This document shows positions 8,357 to 16,943 of a stretch of DNA of 43,650 bases, piece by piece. Numbering within the stretch: the first letter of the stretch is position 1; each line of letters starts with the position of its first letter. The notes under the pieces were generated by a model, which made no database searches, was not told where the DNA came from, and worked only from the letters and a program-made list of their open reading frames with translations. The position numbers and the translations under genes are program-made. This DNA is from Acidobacteriota bacterium (GTDB lineage Bacteria > Acidobacteriota > Thermoanaerobaculia > Multivoradales > JAGPDF01): assembly GCA_011525905.1 (NCBI GenBank), contig WYBK01000004.1, positions 1 to 43,650 on the forward strand, given 5' to 3'.

Positions 8357-9934
8357 CTAGATCGAGATCGAGCGGGCCTGCGGCCGGGCCGAGTACGTCA
8401 GGTCGAAGAGCCAACGGGAGACGAAGATGCCGCAAAAGAGCGTGCCGAGGATGCCGATCGACAGCGTCACGGCGAAGCCGCGCACCGGGCCGGTGCCGAA
8501 CTGGAAGAGGAAGAGCGCCGCGATCAGCGTCGTGATGTTCGAATCGAGGATCGAGGAGAGCGCGTTGGAGAAGCCCGCGTCGATCGCGCCGCGCACCGAG
8601 CGACCGGCGCGCATCTCCTCCTTGATTCGCTCGAAGATCAGCACGTTGGCGTCGACCGCCATGGCGATCGAGAGCACCATGCCGGCGATGCCGGGTAGGG
8701 TCAGCGTCGCGTCGAAGTACGCGAGGGCGCCGAACAGCAGCACGACGTTGAGCCCCAGCCCGATCAGGGCGTTGACGCCCGAGAGCTTGTAGATGATCAG
8801 CATCGACAGCACGACGCAGAGCGCCGACAGCAGGCCGGCCTTGAGGCTCGACTCGATCGAATCCTGGCCGAGCGACGGGCCGACCGTCCGGTCCTCGAGG
8901 TAGGTGATGCCCGCCGGCAGCGCGCCCGAGCGCAGGGTGGTGACCAGGTCCTGCACCTCCTGGTCGGTGAAGCTGCCCTCGATGATGCCCGAGTCGGTGA
9001 TCCGCGAGTTGATGCGCGGCGCCGAGACCACCTTGCCGTCGAGCACGATCGCCAGCCCGCGGCCGACGTTCTCGCCCGTCGCCTTGCCGAAGCGCTGCGC
9101 GCCCTCGGCGGTGAGCATGAACTGGACCACCGGCTGGCCGAACTGGCCGCGCGACGGCGACGCCGACTTCAGGTCGCGCCCGGTGATCACCCGGCGCGCC
9201 TCGAGCGCGAAGAAGGACTGCGCGACCACCCGGCCGGTCGATGGGTCGCGGATGTCCTGGGGCAGGATCTCGACGTCCGCCGGCAGCCGGCCGCCGTAGC
9301 GCCCGAGGATCTCCTCGCGCGTCGCCGTGCCGCCGCCGACCTCTGGATAGACACAGAGCCTGAACTCGAGAAAGGCGGTGTTCTTGATCAGCCGCTTGAC
9401 CCGTTCCGGGTCGTCGACGCCGGGCAGCTGGACGACGATCCGCTCGCTGTCGAGCCCCTGGCGCGCGATCACCGGTTCGGCGACACCGAACTGGTCGACG
9501 CGGTTGCGAATGGTCTGCAGCGCCTGGTTGACCGCGCCGTCGCGAATCGCCTTCTCGTTGGCCGCTCGCATCGAGAAGCTGTAGCCGTCGCCCGAGCGCG
9601 ACCAGTCCCAACCCGGCAGGTAGTCGTTGGCGACCTTCTCGAACGCCGCGCGGCGTTCCGCGGGCACCGCCCCGACCTCGAACTCGGTATCGGTGACGCG
9701 CGTCGTCGGCAATGACGGGATGCCCTCGTCGCTCGCCTCGCGGACGAGGATCTCGACGTCCTTCTCGGCCTCCGCCTTGACCGCGTCCTGCGACTCGACT
9801 TGCAGCACGAGGTGGATGCCGCCCTGCAGGTCGAGTCCGAGGTTGAGCTTCTGCTGGGGCGGGAAGCCACCCCAGTAGGCCATGGCACCCAGGCCGACGA
9901 TCAGCAGGCCCCGCCAGAGCAGGCTGCGGTTCAT
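8357..9934 (-). CDS. secD: Protein translocase subunit SecD
   Basis: Inner-membrane SecDF subunit of 525 residues. After TM1 comes the signature LGLDLQGGIHLVLQV, then the P1 periplasmic head with the repeated ferredoxin-like halves (NRVDQFGVAEP and VQLPGVDDPERV), a linker, and six-TM RND core segments. These contain GLNVVLLFGALAY, AMAVDANVLIFERIKEE (the conserved Asp for proton flow) and RGFAVTLSIGILGTLFCGIFVSR. GGGAG lies before the ATG. Its start overlaps the yajC stop by 4 bases, which points to coupled translation. Confidence 0.97.
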   Translation of the reverse strand: MNRSLLWRGLLIVGLGAMAYWGGFPPQQKLNLGLDLQGGIHLVLQVESQDAVKAEAEKDVEILVREASDEGIPSLPTTRVTDTEFEVGAVPAERRAAFEKVANDYLPGWDWSRSGDGYSFSMRAANEKAIRDGAVNQALQTIRNRVDQFGVAEPVIARQGLDSERIVVQLPGVDDPERVKRLIKNTAFLEFRLCVYPEVGGGTATREEILGRYGGRLPADVEILPQDIRDPSTGRVVAQSFFALEARRVITGRDLKSASPSRGQFGQPVVQFMLTAEGAQRFGKATGENVGRGLAIVLDGKVVSAPRINSRITDSGIIEGSFTDQEVQDLVTTLRSGALPAGITYLEDRTVGPSLGQDSIESSLKAGLLSALCVVLSMLIIYKLSGVNALIGLGLNVVLLFGALAYFDATLTLPGIAGMVLSIAMAVDANVLIFERIKEEMRAGRSVRGAIDAGFSNALSSILDSNITTLIAALFLFQFGTGPVRGFAVTLSIGILGTLFCGIFVSRWLFDLTYSARPQARSISI

Positions 9935-10263
9935 GGATTGGCTCCCCCGGTCGGCGCCTCACCCTCGAGGCCGGCGATCGCGGTGCGGACGACCCGCACC
10001 TTGACGTTGTCCGCCAGCTTCAGGTGCACGACCTTCTCCTCCACCGCGGCGACCTCGCCGATCAGCCCGCCGTTGGTCACCACCCGGTCGCCTCGCTTCA
10101 GCTCGGCCACCATCTTGGCGTGGGCCTTTTGCCGCTTGCGCATCGGCGCGAGCAGCAGGAAATAGAAGATGCCGAAGATGAGCAGGATCGGCACCAGTTG
10201 GAGGAACGGCGAGGGCGCCGGCGCCCCTTCGGCCAAGGCGAGCTGGAACAGCATGGTTTCCAT
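9931..10263 (-). CDS. yajC: Preprotein translocase accessory subunit YajC
   Basis: Small single-pass membrane protein that associates with SecDF. It has 110 residues: an N-terminal membrane helix (about 22-41, QLVPILLIFGIFYFLLLAPM), the basic RKRQKAHAKM segment, and the small beta domain with LKRGDRVVTNGGLIGEV. It starts METM; the outer ATG is preceded by GGGAG at a suitable distance and was chosen. It overlaps secD by 4 bases and lies 96 bases downstream of tgt. Confidence 0.96.
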   Translation of the reverse strand: METMLFQLALAEGAPAPSPFLQLVPILLIFGIFYFLLLAPMRKRQKAHAKMVAELKRGDRVVTNGGLIGEVAAVEEKVVHLKLADNVKVRVVRTAIAGLEGEAPTGGANP

Positions 10264-10307
10264 GATTCGACTCCCGGCCGGCGCTCCGGAGGTCGCTCGG
10301 GTCGCGG

Positions 10308-10325
10308 TCCCCGCGGCGGCGGGGA
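10308..10325 (-). terminator. Weak hairpin between tgt and yajC
   Basis: A 7-base-pair stem (10308-10314 with 10319-10325) around a GGCG loop lies in the 96-base gap. There is no T-run on either side, so it could be a weak transcription attenuator or mRNA-processing hairpin rather than a terminator. GC-rich sequence gives such stems by chance. Confidence 0.25.
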
Positions 10326-10359
10326 GCCCGCGCGGGGGCCGCCTGGCGGGGCCGGACCG

Positions 10360-11502
10360 TCAACGGGCCGGCGCGTCGGTCGTCTCGTATCGGTTGGCGT
10401 CCGCGGAGCCTACGACCCCGAATACGGTCGCGCCTCCAAGCCGACAAGACTCGATAGCTTTCCTGATCTCCGCCATGAAGTCAAGGAAGAAGCGGAGGTT
10501 GTGCAGCGTTCCGAAGACCGCCGCGGAGAGCTCGCCGGAGCGCGCCAAGTGGTGGAGGAAGGCGCGCGAGACTCGCGCGCAGACCGGGCACCCGCAGGCC
10601 GGATCGAGCGGCCGGGGATCGTCGCGATGGGCGGCATTGCGGATCTTCACCAGTCCCGTGCGCGTGTAGAGCAGGCCGTGGCGGCCGTTGCGGGCGGGCA
10701 GGACGCAATCGAACAGGTCGACGCCAGCGCGCACCGCGTGCAGGAGGTCGTCGGGCGTGCCCACGCCCATCAGGTAACGGGGACGCTGCTCGGGCAGCGC
10801 CGGCGCCGTCCACTCGACCGCTTGGCGCCGCTCGGCCTCCGGCTCCCCGACCGAGACGCCGCCGATCGCGAAGCCGTCGAAGGGGAGCCGGGCGAGCTCG
10901 GCCGCCGCGCGCTCGCGCAACCGCCGGTAGCAGCTGCCCTGCGCGATGCCGAACAGCGCGGTCGCTTCCGGCCGACGCCGTGCGTCGCTCGCCCGGCGCG
11001 CCCAAGCGAGCGTGCGCTCCAGGGAGAGGGCCGCCTCCGCCTCTTCGATCGGCCAGGGGGGGCACTCGTCGAGCACCATGGCGACGTCGACGCCGAGCCG
11101 TTCCTGAGCCTCCACCACCGAGGCGGGGGTGAAGCGCACCCGGGCGCCGTCGAGATGGCTCTGGAAGGTGACGCCCTCCTCGTCGACGCGGCGCCGATGG
11201 GCGAGGCTCCAGACCTGGAAGCCACCGCTGTCGGTCAGGATCGGCCTGCGCCAGCCGGTGAAGGCGTGCAGCCCCCCGACCGCCTCGATCGTCTCGATCC
11301 CGGGACGCAGGGTCAGGTGGTAGAGGTTGGCGAGCAGAACCTCGGCGCCCGCCGCCTCGAGCTCGGTCGGGGTCATCCCCTTGACCGCGCCGAGCGTGCC
11401 GACGGGCATGAACGCCGGCGTCTCGATCGCGCCGTGCGGCGTCGTGAGGCGGCCGCGCCGAGCGGCGCCGTCCCGCCCGAGGAGCTCGAAGGTCACCGCC
11501 AC
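10360..11502 (-). CDS. tgt: Queuine tRNA-ribosyltransferase
   Basis: Swaps guanine-34 for preQ1 in tRNAs with a GUN anticodon, as part of queuosine synthesis. It has 380 residues and a GTG start at 11502. The TIM-barrel shows [15 protein letters not shown] near the start, [12 protein letters not shown] with the base-binding Asp, and [15 protein letters not shown], which holds the catalytic Asp. A zinc site follows (CGCPVC plus Cys/His in the next helix). The bacterial family usually reads LPTR where this has LPAR. It starts 4 bases after the lolA stop. Confidence 0.96.
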   Translation of the reverse strand: MAVTFELLGRDGAARRGRLTTPHGAIETPAFMPVGTLGAVKGMTPTELEAAGAEVLLANLYHLTLRPGIETIEAVGGLHAFTGWRRPILTDSGGFQVWSLAHRRRVDEEGVTFQSHLDGARVRFTPASVVEAQERLGVDVAMVLDECPPWPIEEAEAALSLERTLAWARRASDARRRPEATALFGIAQGSCYRRLRERAAAELARLPFDGFAIGGVSVGEPEAERRQAVEWTAPALPEQRPRYLMGVGTPDDLLHAVRAGVDLFDCVLPARNGRHGLLYTRTGLVKIRNAAHRDDPRPLDPACGCPVCARVSRAFLHHLARSGELSAAVFGTLHNLRFFLDFMAEIRKAIESCRLGGATVFGVVGSADANRYETTDAPAR

Positions 11503-11506
11503 GCGG

Positions 11507-12262
11507 CTAGTGGGCGGTGACGCGACCGCTCGTCAGGTCGAGCACCTTGACCGGAACTCCCTGCGGCAGGGCGAGCCGGAAGCGCTCGTCGGGGATCGGC
11601 ACATTGGCGCTCAGCGCGGTGAAGCGGTATTCGGTCGAGTCGCCGTTCGGCTCGACGTAGCGCACGCGCACGGGCAGGTAGCGCTCGCGGTCGATCCAGA
11701 GGGTGATGCCGGCCAGCCGCTTGGCGATGCGGGGATAGCGCGGCTCGAGCGAGAGCCGCCAGGGCTCTCCCGGCTCCGGGTTCGAGAGGGTGACGGCGAA
11801 GTAGTCCATCAGCGTCTCGAGCGACCCCGTGGCGTCGAGGTAGCGGAAGACCTGCGACGAGACGCGGCCGACGCGCACCCGCTCGGCGCGTCCCAGATCG
11901 CGGTACCAGGTGGTCATCTCGTCGGCCTCGATGACCAGCGAGATCGGGTTCGGCTCCAGGTACTCCCAGCGCACCCGGTCGGGGCGCGCGTAAAAGAGCT
12001 TGCCGCGCGCGGTCTCGGGCCGGGCGAGGAACTCGCTGGCCCGCTCCTGGACGAACTCGGCCTCGAGCGTCTCGATTCGACGCTGCTCGGACTTGACCCT
12101 CTCGACCAACGCGTCGAGCCGCTGGGAGGGGGTGAGTCTCGGATCGTCCGGATCGGGGAGCGCCGGCCCGGCGCCCGCGGTGCCGGCGGCGAAGAGCGCG
12201 GCGCAGAGGGCGAGCGGCAGCGGCAGGCGGAGCAAGCTGCGGGAACGAGAGATCGGGAGCAT
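11507..12262 (-). CDS. lolA: Outer-membrane lipoprotein carrier LolA
   Basis: Periplasmic chaperone that carries lipoproteins from the LolCDE exporter to the outer membrane. It has 251 residues with a signal peptide (about 1-31, cut near AGA). The conserved region contains [45 protein letters not shown], and the C-terminal [16 protein letters not shown]. It heads a minus-strand run into tgt, then yajC-secDF-rel. No clear Shine-Dalgarno is seen. It is slightly longer than the typical protein of 200-220 residues, mainly through a Pro/Asp-rich linker after the signal peptide. Confidence 0.9.
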   Translation of the reverse strand: MLPISRSRSLLRLPLPLALCAALFAAGTAGAGPALPDPDDPRLTPSQRLDALVERVKSEQRRIETLEAEFVQERASEFLARPETARGKLFYARPDRVRWEYLEPNPISLVIEADEMTTWYRDLGRAERVRVGRVSSQVFRYLDATGSLETLMDYFAVTLSNPEPGEPWRLSLEPRYPRIAKRLAGITLWIDRERYLPVRVRYVEPNGDSTEYRFTALSANVPIPDERFRLALPQGVPVKVLDLTSGRVTAH

Positions 12263-12386
12263 GTCGCTGGGGAGTCCGGGATCGTCGGGGGTCGAAAGGG
12301 ATCGGGGGGAGCGTCGCGGGCGGCCGTCCGGGAGAGCCTGCGAAGGACGCCTCTGCGAGGCTCGTGCCGAGGGATCCTACTCGATG

Positions 12387-12415
12387 TTGACACCCCGGGG
12401 GAGCGCTGCTACCGT
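12387..12415 (+). promoter_or_regulatory. Predicted sigma70 promoter of the FYDLN-folK operon
   Basis: TTGACA (12387-12392), 17 bases, TACCGT (12410-12415). The spacing and both hexamers parallel the pilM promoter. The start codon at 12467 is about 45 bases past the predicted transcription start, behind GGAG. Confidence 0.65.
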
Positions 12416-12466
12416 CCCGGCCGCGCTGGGGCCGCCCGCCCCGCCCCTCTCCGGAGACTGCCTTCC

Positions 12467-12787
12467 ATGCCCGAACTGGGAATCAAGTACGAATGCTTTT
12501 CCTGCGCCACCAAGTTCTACGACCTGGGCCGCCCGGAGCCGATCTGCCCCAAGTGCGGCGCCAACCAGAAGGACGCCAAGCGCCAGGAGGCACCCGAGGC
12601 GAGTTCCGCCCGGCGACGCCGCAAGGACGAGGTCACGCGACCGGCCGCGGGCGCCGAGGAAGAGGAGCTGCTCCCTGGGGGAGACGAGACCGAGGACACG
12701 GGCGACGATTTCGGCGACGACGAGATCGTGACTCCCGAGGGCGTCGACGACGAGGAAGAGGAAGACGACGACGACGACGAGGACTGA
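12467..12787 (+). CDS. FYDLN-type zinc-ribbon acidic protein (TIGR02300-like)
   Basis: Protein of 106 residues. The N-terminus carries a two-knuckle zinc ribbon, CFSC at 10-13 and CPKC at 28-31, around [12 protein letters not shown], which is the family mark (usually FYDLN). The middle is basic and low-complexity; the last 45 residues are almost all Asp and Glu, ending in an EEEE/DDDDD run. The family has no established biochemical role. The acidic tail would suit binding to a basic partner, but that is inference. It is the first gene of a five-gene operon and its stop overlaps the likely beginning of folK in the +1 frame. Confidence 0.8.
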   Translation: MPELGIKYECFSCATKFYDLGRPEPICPKCGANQKDAKRQEAPEASSARRRRKDEVTRPAAGAEEEELLPGGDETEDTGDDFGDDEIVTPEGVDDEEEEDDDDDED

Positions 12788-13286
12788 GCCCGAGCGCCCC
12801 TTCGCCTTCGCCCTGGGCAGCAACCGCGGCGATTCGCGTGCGGCGATCGCCGCCGCGATCCGGTGCCTCGAGGCCGACCTCGGCCCCCTGCGCGTCGCCT
12901 CCCTCTACCGCTCCGAGCCGGTCTCGCCGATTCCGCAGCCGCCCTACCTGAACACCGCGGTCGCCGGGCGCACGGCGCGCTCGCCCGAGCAGCTGCTCGA
13001 GCTCGCCCGGCGCGTCGAGCGCGAGATCGGCCGGCGCCCCTCTCCGCGCCACGGTCCGCGCGAGATCGACGTCGATCTCCTGCTCGTCGGCGCGGAGCAA
13101 CGAGCTTCCGCCGAGCTCGAGCTGCCCCACCCCAGGCTGCGCGAACGCCGTTTCGTGCTGGCGCCGCTCGCGGAGATCGTGCCCGACCTGCCCCTGCCAC
13201 CGGACGGAGCCACCCCCGCCGCCCTGCTGACACGCCTCGGCCCGCGTCCCTGGGTCGTCCGACTCGACGAGCGGCCGGCGCCATGA
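12783..13286 (+). CDS. folK: 2-amino-4-hydroxy-6-hydroxymethyldihydropteridine pyrophosphokinase, no normal start codon
   Basis: Pyrophosphorylates the pterin in folate synthesis. The frame encodes the entire enzyme: LGSNRGD (from 12813), [17 protein letters not shown], the catalytic region [13 protein letters not shown], and [20 protein letters not shown]. The stop at 13284-13286 overlaps the next ATG by 4 bases. The odd point is the start. From the upstream in-frame stop at 12729-12731 to the LGSN motif there is no ATG, GTG or TTG; the only candidate is CTG at 12813, which would cut off the first beta strand (PFAFA). A +1 frameshift from the preceding acidic protein, another non-AUG start, or a sequence error would each explain it. 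The left coordinate is therefore approximate. Confidence 0.85.
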   Translation, partial: TEPERPFAFALGSNRGDSRAAIAAAIRCLEADLGPLRVASLYRSEPVSPIPQPPYLNTAVAGRTARSPEQLLELARRVEREIGRRPSPRHGPREIDVDLLLVGAEQRASAELELPHPRLRERRFVLAPLAEIVPDLPLPPDGATPAALLTRLGPRPWVVRLDERPAP

Positions 13287-14041
13287 TCCTGCTCGCGGCC
13301 GGCGTCGTCGCCCTGAACCTGGCGGTCTGGGGAGCGCATGCCCTCCTGCCCTGGCGCCTGGCGCGGGCGCCCGAACGGGCGCGGCGCCTCTGGGCCCGGC
13401 TGGCGCTGCCCGGCGTCGGCCTCTCCGTGGTCGCAACCGCCGCGGCGCTCCGGCTCGCCCCCGACGCGGCCGCGGCCTGGCGCCTCCACGACCTGGCCGG
13501 CGGCGAGCTGCCGACCGTCGCCCTGGCGGTCGCCGCGGGCGCGACGGCGCTCGCCGACCTGCTGCTCGCCCTCGGCTGGCGCCAGCTCGAGCCGGCCGCC
13601 TGGCGGCTGCTGGCCGCGCTCGGCGCGCTCGCGCTCGGCGCGGTCACGCTCGCCGCCGAGCTGGTGCGCATCGGCTGGGGTCCGGTCCCGTCGACCGCCG
13701 CGCTGCTCGCCGCGGCGGCGCTGCGCCTGCCGCTGGCGCTGGCCGCTGCGGAGGCCACGGCCGGTCCGCCGCGTCTCGCGACGCCGCTCGCGGGCCTCGC
13801 GCTCGGCGCGGCGGTCGCGCTCTGGCCCGAGTCGTTGCGCGACGCTCTCGGCGCCGACCGCGCGACGCTCGGCGCCGCCCTGATCCTGCTGCTCTCGGCC
13901 CGTCTGGTGCCGGCCCGGCTGCGCCGCCCGGCGGCGATCGCCGGAGTCCTGCTCGCCGCGCTCTTTCTCGCCCGCGCAGGTGAGATCTCGCAGGCCCTCG
14001 GCCTCACCCAGACGCTGCCCTCCGAGGCGCTCACACCCTGA
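13283..14041 (+). CDS. Multi-pass membrane protein of unknown function
   Basis: Protein of 252 residues made almost entirely of Ala/Leu-rich hydrophobic helices, with about seven predicted membrane spans (for example residues 2-22, 40-58, 77-97, 104-122, 138-156 and 205-232). A few loops are Arg-rich. I recognise no family motif or catalytic residues. Its ATG overlaps the folK stop by 4 bases, so it is coupled to folK; 44 bases separate it from the Lon-domain gene. The extreme Ala content means the span count is only approximate. Confidence 0.65.
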   Translation: MILLAAGVVALNLAVWGAHALLPWRLARAPERARRLWARLALPGVGLSVVATAAALRLAPDAAAAWRLHDLAGGELPTVALAVAAGATALADLLLALGWRQLEPAAWRLLAALGALALGAVTLAAELVRIGWGPVPSTAALLAAAALRLPLALAAAEATAGPPRLATPLAGLALGAAVALWPESLRDALGADRATLGAALILLLSARLVPARLRRPAAIAGVLLAALFLARAGEISQALGLTQTLPSEALTP

Positions 14042-14073
14042 CCGCCGCGGCGGCCTTCACGGCCCTCATCGGC

Positions 14074-14079
14074 TATCCT
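14074..14079 (+). promoter_or_regulatory. -10-like hexamer for a leaderless transcript
   Basis: TATCCT ends 6 bases before the GTG at 14086, with no Shine-Dalgarno between. This places the predicted transcription start at or next to the start codon. No good -35 is visible, so it would be a secondary promoter inside the folK operon. Confidence 0.4.
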
Positions 14080-14085
14080 CGCCCC

Positions 14086-14748
14086 GTGCTGCTGCCGCTC
14101 TTCCCGCTGCCCGACGTCGTCCACTTCCCGGGGACGCCGTTGCCGCTCCACATCTTCGAGCCGCGCTACCGGGCGATGGTCGCCGATCTGCTCGCGCGCC
14201 CCCCCGCCGAGCGGCGCATCGGCATGATCCTGCTTGCCCGCGATGCCGACACCGGCGCCGCCGAGCTGCTCGAGCCGGGCACGGCCGGACGGCTGGTCGA
14301 CCACGAGGCGCTGCCGGACGGACGCTCGAACATCCTGCTCGCCGGGGAGTTCCGCTTCGCCATCGAACGGGAGGTCGAGGGCAAGGCCTACCGGCAGGCG
14401 CTGGTGCGCCCGTTGACCGAGGGGACACCGCCGGGCGCCGAGGCCGAGGTCGAGCAGCTCCGACGCCGCATTCTCGGGCTCGCCCGGCCGGTGGCGCGCG
14501 AATGCGCCGCCCGCTGCGGCTTCGACGCGCAGGAGCTCGCGCGGCTCGACCGGCCGGAGCGCTTCGAGCAGCTGGTCAACCGCCTGGCCGCCTCGCTCGA
14601 TCTGCCGGCGCTGCGCAAGCAGACCCTGCTCGCCGAGCCGCTGGCGGCGCGCGCCCACTCGATCGCCGGCATCCTGCGCAGCCGGGTCCTGGTGCTCGAC
14701 GCGCTGCGCCCCTACCGCGGCCAGGCCGCGACCCCCGAGGCGCAATGA
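14086..14748 (+). CDS. Lon N-terminal (substrate-binding) domain protein
   Basis: Protein of 220 residues consisting of the LON substrate-recognition domain without the ATPase or protease parts. Diagnostic sequence is at the N-terminus: LPLFPLPDVVHFPGTPLPLHIFEPRYRAM, followed by the beta-rich core and a helical C-terminal half. Stand-alone proteins of this type are common and their role is unclear; substrate tethering is inferred from the Lon homologue. It has a GTG start with a -10-like element immediately upstream. Its stop overlaps the HD gene start (ATGA), so those two should be made together. Confidence 0.88.
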   Translation: MLLPLFPLPDVVHFPGTPLPLHIFEPRYRAMVADLLARPPAERRIGMILLARDADTGAAELLEPGTAGRLVDHEALPDGRSNILLAGEFRFAIEREVEGKAYRQALVRPLTEGTPPGAEAEVEQLRRRILGLARPVARECAARCGFDAQELARLDRPERFEQLVNRLAASLDLPALRKQTLLAEPLAARAHSIAGILRSRVLVLDALRPYRGQAATPEAQ

Positions 14749-15944
14749 CCGCGCTGCGCCTGCGCGATCCGATCCACGGCTTCCTCCACGCCGACCGGCT
14801 GGAGGCGGCGCTGATCGGCAGCCGGCCGTTGCAGCGGCTCCGTTTCATCCACCAGCTCGGCCTGACCTTCCTCGTCTACCCGGGCGCCGAGCACAGCCGC
14901 TTCAGCCACGTGCTCGGGGCGATGCACCTGGCCGGGCGGATCTTCGACGCGCTGACCGACAAGCGGCCCGACCTGGTCGCCGCCGACGAGCGCGACCGGT
15001 TGCGCCGCCGGGTGCGAGCGGCGGCGCTGCTCCACGACGTCGGCCACGCCCCGTTCAGCCATTCGGCCGAGGACCGCTTCGCCGGCGGCATCGACCACGA
15101 GGAGATGACCCGCCGCCTGCTCGCGAGCCCCGAGATCGAAGAGGTCTTCGCGCGCCGGGGCGACGGCGTCGGCCGCGACGAGGTGATCGACCTGCTCGCC
15201 GGCCGCGTGCCGCCGGAGCTGCGCTTCCTCGCCCAGATGGTCTCGGGCGAGCTCGACGTCGACAAGATGGACTACCTGCTGCGCGACAGCCTCTTCTGTG
15301 GCGTGCGCTACGGCGTCTACGACCTCGACCGGCTGATCGACACCCTGGTGCCGATCGTCGATCCGGAGACCGGGGCGGTCGGGCTGGGAGTCGAGGAGGG
15401 GGGCGTGCACGCGGTCGAGGCGCTGGTCCTCGCCCGCTACTACATGTTCACCCAGGTCTACTACAACGTCACCGGCAAGGCGCTCGAGCACCATCTGACC
15501 GAGTGGCTGCGCGGCGCCGGGCGCTTCTGGCCCGACCAGCCCGACGCCTTCCTCGCCGAGGACGACCACTCGGTGCTCGCCGGCCTGCGCGCCTCGACCG
15601 ACATCCACGCGCGCGCGGTCGTCGCCCGGGCCCACTTCCCGCTCGCCTTCGAGACCCGCGAGCACCTGGCGCCCGAGGAGAGCGCGGCGTTCGAGGCGGT
15701 GCTGCCCGAGCTCGCCGCCCGCTTCGAGCCGGGCGCCCTGCTGATCGCCCGCTCCTCCAAGGACCCGCACCGTCTCGGCCCGAGCCGCGTCCTGGTCGCC
15801 CACCCCGACGGCCGGCTGGAGCCGATGGAGCAGGCGAGCCATTTCATCCGCCACCTGACGCGCATCGACCGCTACCGCATCTATGCTCGCCCCGACCTGT
15901 GCGCCGAGGTCGCCCGGACGCTGCGCGCCCGATTCGCACCCTGA
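14745..15944 (+). CDS. HD-domain nucleotide phosphohydrolase (dGTPase-like, COG1078 type)
   Basis: Protein of 399 residues. The metal site of the HD superfamily is complete: HSRFSH (50-55), H61, the HD pair H97-D98 in LLHDVGHAPFSH, and the later Asp in SGELDVDKMDYLLRDS. These proteins resemble deoxynucleotide triphosphohydrolases; the substrate here cannot be read from sequence. It opens with LRDPIHGFLHADRLE, typical of the family. It is the last gene of the plus-strand operon and converges on the DUF1295 gene, with that gene's terminator between them. Confidence 0.9.
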   Translation: MTALRLRDPIHGFLHADRLEAALIGSRPLQRLRFIHQLGLTFLVYPGAEHSRFSHVLGAMHLAGRIFDALTDKRPDLVAADERDRLRRRVRAAALLHDVGHAPFSHSAEDRFAGGIDHEEMTRRLLASPEIEEVFARRGDGVGRDEVIDLLAGRVPPELRFLAQMVSGELDVDKMDYLLRDSLFCGVRYGVYDLDRLIDTLVPIVDPETGAVGLGVEEGGVHAVEALVLARYYMFTQVYYNVTGKALEHHLTEWLRGAGRFWPDQPDAFLAEDDHSVLAGLRASTDIHARAVVARAHFPLAFETREHLAPEESAAFEAVLPELAARFEPGALLIARSSKDPHRLGPSRVLVAHPDGRLEPMEQASHFIRHLTRIDRYRIYARPDLCAEVARTLRARFAP

Positions 15945-15958
15945 GCCCGCGGCCCCCG

Positions 15959-15991
15959 AAAAAAAGGAGGCGGGCTTGGTCGGCCCGCCTC
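15959..15991 (-). terminator. Rho-independent terminator of the minus-strand envelope operon
   Basis: A perfect 9-base-pair stem (15967-15975 with 15983-15991) surrounds a 7-base loop. On the minus strand it is followed by CC and then seven T (A-run at 15959-15965). It sits about 110 bases downstream of the DUF1295 stop and so ends that operon. On the plus strand there is no T-run. Confidence 0.85.
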
Positions 15992-16103
15992 GAACCCGTG
16001 GAGGTTGTCTCGTCTCTGCTGCTGCCGCGCGGTGCGCGCCGCTCGCGGCCGGTTCGGCTCGATCGGTCCGACCGGCCAGCGCGGCGCCACGCGCCTCGTC
16101 GCC

Positions 16104-16937
16104 TCACCGATGAGCAGGATCCGTGCCAGGAGCAGCCCCCCCGCCACGGCCCTGCGGCCGTTTCGGGAACCATGGGAAGAACGGACTGGTCCTCGCGACG
16201 TACTCGGCGTAGCCCGGCCGAGTGGCCGCGAGCCCTCGCTCGAGCAGTGGCACGCCCGAGACCCGGCGCAACAGGAAAGTCATGAGGAGAGGGCTCGCCG
16301 CCGTCGCCCAGCCCCAGGGCGTCGCGCAGGCGACGAGGTAGTAGCCCCACCAGAGGGTGGCGTCGCCGAAGTAGTTGGGATGGCGGGTGTAGCGCCAGAG
16401 GCCGCTGTCGAGGACCCGGCCGCGCTGTGCCGGATCGGCGCGGAAGCGGGCGAGCTGGGCGTCGCCCACCGCCTCGAAGAGGAAGCCGACCGCCCAGAGC
16501 GTCGCGCCCGCGGCGTCCCAGGCGCCGAGCGTACGGGGCTCGGGTGCTGCGGCCGCCACCAGGAACGGCAATCCGATGAACAGAGCGAGCGCCCCCTGCA
16601 GTCCGAAGACGGTGCCGAGGGAGACCCGGCCGAAGCGCTCGCCCTGGCGCGCGCGCATCGCCGCGTAGCGCGGATCCTCCCCCCTGCCGCGGGCGCGCCG
16701 GTGGATGTGCAGCGCCAGCCGCACGCCCCAGATCGCCACCAGGAGGAGCAGCAGGACGCGCCGAGCCGGCGCGCCGCCGCCGGCGAGCGCGCCGACCGCG
16801 GCGATCAGCACGAAGGCGAGCCCCCACTGCACGTCGACTCCGGAGACGTCGCGCCGTACCAGCGAGTGGCGCCAGCCGGCGAAGAAGAAGAGGGCGAGGA
16901 GGATCGCCGAGAGGGCGATCAGAGCGGGCAGGCCCAT
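16104..16937 (-). CDS. DUF1295 membrane protein (steroid 5-alpha-reductase-like)
   Basis: Integral membrane protein of 277 residues with about seven spans. The conserved C-terminal block is present: GLWRYTRHPNYFGDATLWWGYYL, followed by SPLLMTFLLRRVSGVPLLE and PGYAEYVARTSPFFPWFP. This RHPNYF block is shared with isoprenylcysteine methyltransferases and sterol/fatty-acyl reductases of the 5-alpha-reductase superfamily; the substrate is unknown. It begins 6 bases after the epimerase stop and is the last gene before the terminator at 15959-15991. A lipid-modifying role fits the operon but is inference. Confidence 0.88.
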   Translation of the reverse strand: MGLPALIALSAILLALFFFAGWRHSLVRRDVSGVDVQWGLAFVLIAAVGALAGGGAPARRVLLLLLVAIWGVRLALHIHRRARGRGEDPRYAAMRARQGERFGRVSLGTVFGLQGALALFIGLPFLVAAAAPEPRTLGAWDAAGATLWAVGFLFEAVGDAQLARFRADPAQRGRVLDSGLWRYTRHPNYFGDATLWWGYYLVACATPWGWATAASPLLMTFLLRRVSGVPLLERGLAATRPGYAEYVARTSPFFPWFPKRPQGRGGGAAPGTDPAHR

Positions 16938-16943
16938 GGGCGG

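Noticed and set aside
12690..12787. GAC/GAG-rich run as a simple DNA repeat
   Set aside because: It is the Asp/Glu tail of the FYDLN-type protein and the codons are mixed, so a protein feature explains it.
12770..12790. Programmed +1 frameshift joining the acidic protein to FolK
   Set aside because: GAC-TGA-G is a poor slippery site because the shifted pairing is weak; I keep it only as one possible reason for the missing folK start.
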